Shown: piece after piece, positions 5,934 to 13,172 of the stretch
Layout of the letters: the number at the start of each line of letters is the position of its first letter
Position numbering within the stretch: position 1 is the stretch's first letter
From: Dunaliella salina
Taxonomy: Eukaryota > Chlorophyta > Chlorophyceae > Chlamydomonadales > Dunaliellaceae
NCBI GenBank assembly: GCA_002284615.2
Contig: MU069870.1
Location: 222,044 to 235,215, forward strand
Direction: 5' to 3'
DNA length: 13,172 bases
Translations under genes and position numbers: made by a program
Notes under the pieces: model-generated
The model's input: only the letters and a program-made list of their open reading frames with translations
Told to the model about the DNA's origin: nothing
The model's database searches: none

Positions 5934-8701
5934 TTCGGCCCCCCCTCTCAAGGCTGCGTCCTCGCAGTCAAACAAAAACTCCAAGTGAGAAAATTGAACA
6001 GAAATGAGTAAAGTCACGCAGGGAAGAACAATGAACCAGGCAAATGTTTTTCCTTGTCCTTAGGCAAGCAACAGAAAAAGTCTTCTCAAGATCATGTCTT
6101 CTAGCCATTATCAGAAAATTCAAACCTGCAAGTTTCTCAAGCAAAATAATCTGTGCAACGTTTTGCCAAGTTGCTCACAAAACCAACAAAGCCAATCTTA
6201 CAAACAACTCTGGCCTCCCTTAAATGTAGCATTGCACCTCCTGCAAAATATACCAGCGAAGAAAATGAAAGAACTCCTCCTGAACCAACAGTTCATAATG
6301 CCTGCCCATTACAAGAGCAACTACATGTCACTATCACACAGCTTCATCACACAGCTTCATCCTGCAATGGCATAAGAAATTCGGACAAATCAGTCCACCT
6401 AATCCAGCGGCCTTGCACAAATTTTTCTGCGCAGGGCTTACATTAGCCCTTTTCTCAGGCATTTGAGTGTAACCAGGGTATCCACCTAGCAACTCAGAGT
6501 GTTACATACAACAACATCTGCCTCTCAAAACAGGCAAGTTCCTTCAAAAGCAGCGAAACTGCTAAAGGCTCTGAAGCCTCCTTCCAAGATCGTCCATAAT
6601 ACGATGCTGTGCATTCCACTTGCACTGTGCCACTTGTGAACTGACTGCACCATTGCATTCCAGAGGTTGGCTACTGCTGCGCGATATGAAGCCGCAGAAA
6701 TCCACAACAAGTCAACACAACCTTGCGCATCCTTCTTGCAAAGGCACATTGCCAAACTCACTTATGCGCACATCTGATGCAACGTGACCAAACAAAAGTC
6801 CCAAATACTTCAAGGCGCCCCAAAAAAATAAAATGTGCTGCTTTTGCACCTCCCGAGTTCCCTCCACCAGCAAAACCCTCAGCAACCAGTCCATGGATCC
6901 AGTGAACACAGCTTGTACACCCGTACGCAATGCACACCTTCATCACAAAGCCGGCAATTCACAGCACCTGTTGTCCCAACCAGGATACTGCTACACACAG
7001 AGTAAGTGCTCGGACCAGACCAAAACTGCCAGCGTTTTTAACATGTGCACGCCTGAGCGCGTGAACAAAAGATACATGCCAACGGATACATGCCAACTCT
7101 GGGTCTCACAGCTACCCGCCCCACTGCACAGTCCTTCCATGGATATGCGGAACTCAACATCTCAGTCCATATCCTACTTATGCCACGCCCATACAATGGC
7201 ACAGCACTTGGATCTTGCACTCGCGCGCCAAATGCAGACCCATCATGAAAGGGGTCCCAATCCTCACAGAAAGCTTACTCTCTCAGCAAAAACAGGGCTC
7301 TGGCGAGCTACAGGCGGCCTTTGTCACGCCATATTATTATCCTTGCTATATTGCTGTCAGATCTCCAGATTGGCGGTTGGTAGTTGAACCTGATATTTAT
7401 GATGGCTGAAAGACTGGCAAGGCCAGTATTGAAGATGTGGTTTTTAACGTCTAGAGGCTAGGTAACTCTAGCGCAAAGGACAGCTGTTACTTCCTGAACA
7501 GCTTCACTTACACTCTAACTGAGGCTTTGCTGGCCAATTTCCTGGTTGATTTCCTGACTGGAACCTGACAAACACGACACGTTACCACACTTTGGGTCGC
7601 CACACCAGTCCCCTCCCCACGGGCTGGTGGCCTTAGCCGGACATACTCACTGAGGCGTCTTCTTCAAAGGTGAGTATTGAAGACGCCTATTTCTGGCATT
7701 GATTTTGGTCGTATTGGTCGTATTAGTGGATAGCCAAACAAAGTTGGTGAAACAGATGCCACAGCTATATGGTATGACACCTTCACTCGGAGGACAGCAC
7801 CAAAATAACATCCAGGTCACGTTCAAATGCTACACCAAGAGCATCACCAGCATGTCCAACTGTGCACACCAACTTGTGCGTCAAAAGCACGCCAATGCAC
7901 AACAAGCATGAACAGACAAATAACAATCCACAGTGTCTCCAATCCAAGATCATCGTCAGCACGTTTGCTTTGACTCGTGCCTCATACACGCCAAAACAAC
8001 AGCAGCAAATCTGTCCTTCAGGGTTTCAACCTATGCCCAGCCTGCCACCCCCCCAGTCCAGGTCCCCAGGTGCAGTACTTAGCAATTGCACCTCATTCAA
8101 CTATCTGTCGCGAGCCCCTCACCGGCATTCTAACATGCGGGTCCATCTCTCTCACAGGGGGCGCTCGCTCCTGGGGACTGGGAGGTGGTCAGGACGTGAG
8201 CCCCTAGCATCCACGTCTTGGCCAAACAAAAGGCCAAAAGAGTCCATAAAGCCTGCACTCACACCATGGAATGCAACCGTAGGAGCTGAAGTCCATTGTC
8301 CATTGTCCAAATCCATGGAGATTTCCAAAAATATCAGAAGGTTCCACCATCAAATCAGAAGTTCCAGTCTACAGGTGCTGCAAGCCAGCATGCAAGAAGA
8401 ATTCTGTCTACCGAGATACCAAACATATCAGGACCTTCTGGAGCGTCTCTAGACACTCATGCACATTGCTGCTCATGCAAGCAGTTGCGTCCATGTCCAA
8501 TCAGGTTCCCTACATCATTGCTCGTGCTCGTGCTAATGCGTCCACAATCTCCAGCAAATGAGCACAAAAGCTGCTGCATCGGGCGCAGTGGCAAATCAGA
8601 TTCAGATTTGCGCCCACTCAATCAGCACCGAAGCCAATACTTAGCTTCGCATTCTTGTTGGGCCCCACAGCGCAGCCCACGACACCCCTCGCAAAGGCGC
8701 C
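5934..8701. other. Long stretch without a supported gene
   Basis: Holds short ORFs on both strands, a doubled CACACAGCTTCAT (6337-6361) and a compact interleaved inverted repeat (7644-7688). I found no family motif. The last ~150 bp are probably the 5' region of the gene starting at 8702. ORFs such as 6833-7387 and 7862-8452 were judged unsupported. Confidence 0.45.
7644..7688. repeat. Two interleaved inverted repeats (pseudoknot order)
   Basis: TACTCAC (7644-7650) pairs with GTGAGTA (7670-7676), and AGGCGTCTTC (7653-7662) pairs with GAAGACGCCT (7679-7688). The order is a-b-a'-b'. Confidence 0.8.
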
Positions 8702-8942
8702 ATGGCTGCACCATCAGCTCAGCCTGCCCAGGAGGGCGGCTTCGCTACCAAACTGTTATGGTGTTGTGATTACATGGCTGGTTGACGCTGGCGAGGAGGA
8801 CGAGATGAGGGGGATTAACTCTTTTACATTAATTAAAAAGGCCAACACTCAAGATCAGAGGCAAGGTTCGCACTTTCTCACAGAAATACTGTTCCAACTA
8901 ATTTAACTTTATAACAGAAGTATTCTTGTTTTCATTGGTGCG
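8702..8942 (+). CDS. Probable gene start, first exon split by an introner-like element; product unknown
   Basis: The ATG lies in GGCGCCATGGCT, a strong eukaryotic start context. Exon 1 (8702-8754) encodes MAAPSAQPAQEGGFATK plus two bases of the next codon. The 163-bp repeat 8755-8917 begins GT and ends AG. Removing it joins to 8918 and reads on as TKLSILVFIGA, a hydrophobic stretch like the start of a membrane segment. Exon 2 may then end at 8942 before GTGTGC; unspliced it stops at a TAG after GAVCGD. Without removing the repeat the frame closes after 27 codons. The start and the junction are inference from context and phase; no family is recognised. Confidence 0.42.
8755..8917 (+). mobile_element. 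Introner-like/MITE-like repeat, copy 2 (163 bp)
   Basis: Runs from GTTATGG to ATAACAG, preceded by CT, with inverted termini CTGTTAT/ATAACAG. It is about 96% identical to 5758-5933 outside the 13-bp duplication. It sits right after a 53-nt candidate first exon and has GT-AG ends. No clear target-site duplication is visible. Confidence 0.75.
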
Positions 8943-9500
8943 GTGTGCGGAGACTAGCTTGTGGGCACATTGAACAGAATGGGCATGAAGTTGTTGAGCA
9001 AGCTTCATGGCGCGCTGGTGATCCAATCCTAGCTGTTCGAATTGCTTCAGGGTATGCTCAGTGTAAATTTACTTAGTTATCCAAGGGATCCTTTAGATGG
9101 TTTCATCCAGGCTTGTGAGTGTGGCTTGAGAAAAGCAAACATGAATGCCAGATATCACAGTGATTTTTAATTCAAGTAAGCATGGAACTTCGCATGAGCA
9201 CATGCTTTCATGCTGTTGCTGCAGCTCCTTCATACCAGGAAACATTGTAATAGGGTTTTTAGAGTTTAAAGTAAACTGTATGCCAAACATCATGCAAGTT
9301 TGCATCTGACCATTTCTCTCCTTGCATTTGGTATCTGAGTACCTGGAGATTTGAGTCAAACACATGAGCATTCCAGTTAAGATTTCTTGTGCCATTTTCT
9401 CAGTGCTTACTTGGAGAACCTCTGCTTTACATGGTACTGTGAGCGCATGTTTCTCAACAGTTGACGTTTCTGTACGCATTTTTTTCGCGGACTTGTTTAG

Positions 9501-9557
9501 TTCAGTGTTTCCACTCAGCTGCCCTCGTAGACGGATAAAGCGATGTAACCCTACCTT
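9501..9557 (+). repeat. Dispersed ~70-bp repeat, copy 4
   Basis: Shorter and more diverged than copies 1-3, but carries CAGTGTTTCC, CTCAGCTGCCC and GCGATGTAACC in order. Confidence 0.8.
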
Positions 9558-9590
9558 GTTTTTACCTTCAAAAGTTTTTCTGTTCTGTAG

Positions 9591-9803
9591 CTTTGTGGTG
9601 GTGGGGACTCGCGGCACTCTTGAACCAATACGTCTCCTCATCCATACTTGGTGTAGGGAATATTGACCTCCAAAATGTATTCAGTCTTGACTTGTTGCTC
9701 TAATTAATAGCTTGCCTGTTCCAAAGCTTTTGTGGTGAAGGGGACTAATGGCGCTTTCGAGCCCATGTGCCTATGTGCCTCCTTATCCATACCTGATGTA
9801 GAG
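9591..9803 (+). repeat. Degenerate direct repeat (two units)
   Basis: Units 9591-9660 and 9726-9803 share CTTTTGTGGTG/GGGGACT, a GGCRCT core, CTCCT-TATCCATAC and TGTAG in the same order. Confidence 0.6.
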
Positions 9804-9844
9804 AGAGTTTTCTCCTTCCTCCTTAGCCTTTACATTCCTTTCAG

Positions 9845-9957
9845 AGTCGCAGAGTGCAAAATTTGATGCTGATTGTGCATGCTTCACCAAAAGCCATTGG
9901 CTGGAAGCTGACCTCTTGTTTGCAATTATTCCAATTTCAGGGAACACCCAAGGAAGG
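9845..9957 (+). CDS. Candidate exon, unidentified
   Basis: Follows a long pyrimidine tract ending CCTTTCAG and can end at GGAAG before GTGTCT (boundary approximate). One frame reads AKFDADCACFTKSHWLEADL and then LFAIIPISGN; a second frame is also open and longer (to 10057), so the frame is undecided. It could belong to the plus-strand gene starting at 8702, but phases to its neighbours do not settle this. Confidence 0.28.
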
Positions 9958-10210
9958 TGTCTGCTCCTCTCGCAAAAGAACTAGGAGTTGGACGTTGAAG
10001 TCAGGAGAAACACAAATACCTCCTGGGCTAAGTTGGATGAATCTTTTTGGCTTATGAATGTAGCATGCATGAAGCACAGAAATCAAACATTGTAAAAGTC
10101 GCTGACACTAGACTACGCTGGCGTTGAACATCGTACAAGCCGCCATACTCAATCATGCCCATTCTTGCAGTGATTGAAGGCCAATATTTGTAACCAAAAA
10201 TGTTCCGCAG

Positions 10211-10401
10211 CCTACTTCATCATGGACACAGGCTTCAGCGCATTCAGGGGTGTGCTAGTGTGGGGTGCCATTCCGCGCAGGGACATGTACACCGACCGGA
10301 AGGGCAGGAAGCTGGCAAAGCTGATCAACCAGGCAGCCTGCACGCACAAGCATCAGGTATTCTCTTCTGCAAAACAGCTTTGTGTACAGAAGGCTCAGTG
10401 A
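10211..10401 (+). CDS. Probable coding exon, unidentified
   Basis: Follows acceptor-like GTTCCGCAG. It reads YFIMDTGFSAFRGVLVWGA, then IPRRDMYTDRKGRKLAKLIN, with many C/G-ending codons (TAC TTC ATC GAC GGC AAG CTG ATC AAC CAG), unlike the flanks. It may end at 10354 (CATCAG before GTATTC) or read through to the TGA at 10399-10401. It is partly hydrophobic, then basic. I recognise no family. Confidence 0.45.
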
Positions 10402-10698
10402 AAGCTGCTGCAGGAAGGACGGCCTTGCAAAGCTGTCGGTCCCGTGCACCAGCCCCTCTTGTGCAGCCACAGCAAAGTGAGACCACAACAGCACAGAGGC
10501 AGGAGAAGAGCAGGAGCAGTGCCTGCACCCGTTGAAAAAAGATATATCATGCGTAATGATCACGGAGCAGTACGGTACTCTCCACCCAGATAATGCAATT
10601 TTTGTGGGGCGTGTTCAGGGGGAGGACCTCACGCTGTTGCTCCAAATTGACCTTAGTTGATACATACTCTACCTCAGAATCTCGTGAACGAACCCTAC

Positions 10699-10774
10699 CT
10701 GGAGCACGTTGAGGGACAGGTCCACAATCCAGTCATGGCTGCGTGCCTGAGTGTCTGCCCGGTACAAAAACCAT
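10699..10774 (-). CDS. Candidate exon, unidentified (duplicated downstream)
   Basis: 76 nt between acceptor GACTGCAG and donor GTAGGG. Reads WFLYRADTQARSHDWIVD, then LSLNVLQ. The segment is repeated in diverged form near 11007-11046, where the second half no longer matches. No family is recognised. Confidence 0.35.
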
Positions 10775-11075
10775 CTGCAGTCGAGGGGCCAGCCAAGCAA
10801 GTTAGATTCAAAATTTAAAGACAGCTGCCACGGGCGTTTCAAATCTGATTCTGGGAACATTTGTTACATGGGCCATCTTTGGATAAAGGTATGGTGAAGT
10901 TGATACTCAACAACACATGCAGCCTAGGGGCCAGCCAAGCAAGTCAGAGGGATTTTTCAGGCGGAACGTGCAGCACTCGTGAATGCAAGTCCTGCTTCTT
11001 GAAGTCATGGCTGGGACCCTTAGTGCCTGCCCGGCACAAAAACCATCTGCAGTCAAGGTGCCAGCCAAGCAAAAG
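10730..11075. repeat. Diverged direct repeat of ~75 bp
   Basis: 10730-10803 and 11002-11075 share AGTCATGGCTG, GCCCGG-ACAAAAACCATC, TGCAGTC and GCCAGCCAAGCAA in order. A third short copy (GGGGCCAGCCAAGCAAGT) is at 10926-10943. Confidence 0.82.
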
Positions 11076-11144
11076 TCAGGTGAGGATGCAGGACAGAAAT
11101 AAGGATAAAGAAGAAGCACCAACAGGTCCTCCCCGCGGCTGGAC

Positions 11145-11170
11145 GCCCCCCCCCCCCCCCCCCCCCCCCC
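11145..11170 (+). repeat. Poly-C tract (C26)
   Basis: Uninterrupted C run, following CTGGACG. Confidence 0.95.
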
Positions 11171-11373
11171 TGTCTAGGCAAACGAATATCATTAACTTTT
11201 GCAACAACACATCTTGCGCGTTCTTGCGGCATCCCAGGACTTGACAAGTGCGCCAGATAGCTGTTTGAGATCTCTGCAAGTAGGTGCTGAGAAGGTAATG
11301 TGAGGTGCAGTGTGAGGTCAGGAGGAACAAAATGAGGAAAGGGCAAATAAGGGGAGCATATGTCCCGCAACAA

Positions 11374-11686
11374 ATCAGTGTGCCAATTTCCAGCAGGCCA
11401 CCGATTGACCCCATTCAACTCTTTTTAAGAGCATTATTGTTGCTCTCAACTCTGGAGCAAAGCTGGTTGGGATTCAGCCCTGCATGGCTGAGCTGGAGAG
11501 CAAAACGTGCAAAATGGAGCATTTCTTTGGCATCTTTGGCCCCATTTTGCTCATTTTGCTCTCCAGCTCAGCCATGCAGGGCTGAATCCCAACCAGCTTT
11601 GCTCCAGAGTGGAGGGCAACAGTAATGCCTCCAACAAAATTTGATCGGGGCCAGTTGGTGGCCTGGCTGGAAATTGGCACACTGAT
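11374..11686. repeat. 313-nt fold-back inverted repeat
   Basis: Arm 11374-11517 and arm 11542-11686 are complementary along their length (about 87% by hand count) around a 24-nt loop. The inner segment 11449-11505 is perfectly complementary to 11554-11610 over 57 bases. A transcript would fold into a long hairpin. No gene is encoded; the open frames here come from the repeat. Confidence 0.92.
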
Positions 11687-11715
11687 ATGTAGCAGGATGT
11701 GTATTTTTGGCAGTT

Positions 11716-11816
11716 GTCCCGCACAAATCAGTGTGCCAATTTCCAGCCAGGCCACCGATTCAGCCCATTCAAGTTTTGTTAGGAGCATTTCTGTTGCCTT
11801 CCACTCTGTGCCAAAT
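11716..11816 (+). repeat. Third arm of the fold-back family
   Basis: A direct copy of the first arm, including its upstream TGTCCCGCA, diverging after CCACTCTG. Its segment 11727-11752 is a perfect 26-base complement of 11661-11686, so arm 2 can pair with either neighbour. Confidence 0.88.
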
Positions 11817-12398
11817 CGGGAGCGCAACGTTGTGGCGTGGGCTGGCTGGCAAAGGTCCTTCCCTTCCATGCCCATACCCGTCCCAACGGGGTCCCCACCA
11901 GCACGCGCCCCCAGCAAATTCTGACTTCGCAGCTTGATAAGCCGACTAAAGAGAATCTTAAGTCCAAGAGCGCTGGTTGTCTGGTGCAAGTTCGAAAATC
12001 AACTTTTTCCAACCAAAATGGGCGTAAAACGGCCTCTGAGCCACACAGGGCACCTCTACGTCCCAACTTTCCAGCCATTCTCAACGCTTGGGGCATGAAG
12101 ACATGTTTGACCATGTTTGGTATATTTAGGGCACACAGACTCGCATTCAATAAGTGCACATGCCATGATGACACTGGAAGGGGGGGTCCGGCGGCGGGGA
12201 GAACCAGCAGCACCATTTAGATGAATGCGGGAATGAGCAGCACTCGCACATCCGTGTCCTCTTTCTTCCACCTTGCCATTCAGTCCATGAATACAAAACT
12301 GAAGGCCAGTCACACTCCACACAAACAAGCACCTTGAAGGCTTCACGAAAAGGCTCACTTTTCAATCTGGAAAGCACATGCACTGCGCTGGTATGTAA
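11817..12398. other. No supported gene
   Basis: Several ORFs overlap on both strands without motifs, and no repeats of note are seen. Confidence 0.5.
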
Positions 12399-12485
12399 AT
12401 GCTAGCACCTCCATCTAAAAGCAGCGGCAAACACAAACTTGCGCATGCTCATGTGCTCATGCAGAGTTTTCACTCCCGACTACGC

Positions 12486-12634
12486 CTCCAGGCACTGCGC
12501 AGCAGGTGGGGGTTGCTACTAGAAAGGGCACTCCAGGAGTTGTGGAGCTTCAACTGCTGCTTAATCAACTTGTGCTCTGCCTACAGGCAATGCGCAGCAG
12601 GTGGTTGGCGCTGCAAGAAAGGGCACTTCAGGAG
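12486..12634 (+). repeat. 95-bp-period direct repeat, coding-like
   Basis: Units 12486-12539 and 12581-12634 share CAGGCA-TGCGCAGCAGGTGG and AGAAAGGGCACT-CAGGAG. They read LQALRSRWGLLLERALQE and LQAMRSRWLALQERALQEQQ, in different frames of the window because the period is not a multiple of three. The second unit follows acceptor-like TCTGCCTACAG, so an intron could restore the phase. Confidence 0.6.
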
Positions 12635-12707
12635 CAGCAAGAGGGCAAGCTGTGATGAAGACAGCGCATCATCCTGCCTGCTTCTCCTGCTGGCAATGGA
12701 TTTGCAG

Positions 12708-12842
12708 CAGGTGCAAATTGCTTGGGCATGTCAGGGCTCTACTCCCTCACTTGTGCTGACAAGGGAAGGGCAACCAGATAATGCCCAATTCCTCAGTCTT
12801 TCCTCACCCAACATAGTCATCACAACGCCTGTTCAGCATGCT

Positions 12843-12881
<39 letters not shown>

Positions 12882-13002
12882 GGAGAAAGGGGGGCCAATA
12901 CATGGCATCCATTGTTTCCCAAGGGGAAAATGAAGCCTACCACTGTCCCTAAGGCTTTGCAGAGTTATCAACCTGCAATCCTTTGCTTGCATCCCACAGC
13001 AG
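12708..13002 (+). CDS. Candidate exon with a polyglutamine tract
   Basis: Open between acceptor-like GGATTTGCAG and donor-like CAGCAG before GTATTG. It reads a polar segment (SLSSPNIVITTPVQHA), 13 Gln, then GERGANTWHPLFPKGKMKP. Polyglutamine runs are common in green-algal nuclear proteins, but CAG repeats also occur in non-coding DNA. The surrounding open frame runs 12399-13013. No family is recognised. Confidence 0.33.
12843..12881 (+). repeat. (CAG)11 CAA CAG trinucleotide repeat
   Basis: Eleven pure CAG units followed by CAACAG. It is in frame as Gln in the candidate exon. Confidence 0.95.
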
Positions 13003-13144
13003 GTATTGAATGACCCCCTCTTGAGTTTCCCGGCTCCTCAATTTACGCACAATGCTTGAAGCATCCACAGTTCGAAATGCAGCAGCTCCTTGCAAAAAAA
13101 ATTTCACCCTGTCTCGATTCTGAGTTCAAAACAGGCCAAAGAGG

Positions 13145-13172
13145 CACACACACACACACACACACACACACA
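13145..13172. repeat. (CA)14 microsatellite at the right edge
   Basis: Pure CA dinucleotides running off the window, so the window is bounded by AC/CA tracts on both sides. The 142 bp before it hold nothing recognised. Confidence 0.97.

Larger units (their letters stand above)
8943..9844. other. Non-coding or intronic stretch with repeats
   Basis: Holds dispersed-repeat copy 4 (9501-9557) and a degenerate direct repeat (9591-9660 and 9726-9803). A minus-strand 182-codon ORF (9641-9093) crosses the dispersed repeat and has no recognisable domain. Confidence 0.45.

Noticed and set aside
6525..6930. Possible reverse-transcriptase remnant on the minus strand (KYLGLLF string)
   Set aside because: Only one short string resembles LINE proteins. 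No catalytic FADD-type motif or adjoining conserved blocks were found, and the frames are broken.
7862..8452. 196-codon plus-strand ORF
   Set aside because: Low-complexity, no motif, no codon bias, and overlapped by other open frames. It is probably chance.
9093..9641. 182-codon minus-strand ORF
   Set aside because: It runs straight through dispersed-repeat copy 4, has no recognisable domain and shows no splice or start context.
11474..11989. 171-codon minus-strand ORF
   Set aside because: It is fully explained by the fold-back repeat arms and extends with no motif.

Overview
This looks like nuclear DNA of a eukaryote, most likely a chlorophyte green alga; a Dunaliella-type genome would fit, but that is a guess from style. 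The reasons are small exons with GT-AG introns, a chloroplast-type transit peptide, long (AC)n and poly-C tracts, many interspersed repeats, no operon-like gene packing and no long intact ORF. No rRNA, tRNA or CRISPR was seen.

Left third (1-3349, minus strand): the one gene I can identify with confidence is the 5' part of a KsgA/Dim1-family rRNA adenine dimethyltransferase with a predicted plastid transit peptide. Four exons (3349-3119, 3030-2936, 2143-2053, 156-43) join in phase to give 177 residues, including the GQNFL and GPGTGNLT motifs and the E-K-D acidic loop. The gene runs off the left edge, and the last visible intron begins inside the (AC)n/(GT)n microsatellite. The intron between exons 3 and 4 holds two decayed tandem copies of exon 3 broken up by poly-G (plus-strand poly-C) tracts.

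Middle (3350-8700): upstream flank with a purine-rich tandem repeat, then a 676-bp element with GGCTGGG termini and a TTA target duplication (PIF/Harbinger-like) carrying an exon-like segment, then mostly non-coding sequence with copies of two dispersed repeats.

Right part (8700-13172): a probable plus-strand gene start at 8702. A 163-bp repeat sits right after its 53-nt first exon and has GT and AG exactly at its inverted termini, so it looks like an introner-like element; a second copy lies at 5758-5933. Further right are unidentified candidate exons on both strands, a duplicated exon-like segment (10.7 and 11.0 kb), a 313-nt fold-back with a third arm (11.37-11.82 kb) and a polyglutamine-coding segment near the right edge.

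The most notable points are the introner-like pair, the tandem exon-3 relics in the methyltransferase gene, and the fold-back locus, which could yield small RNAs.
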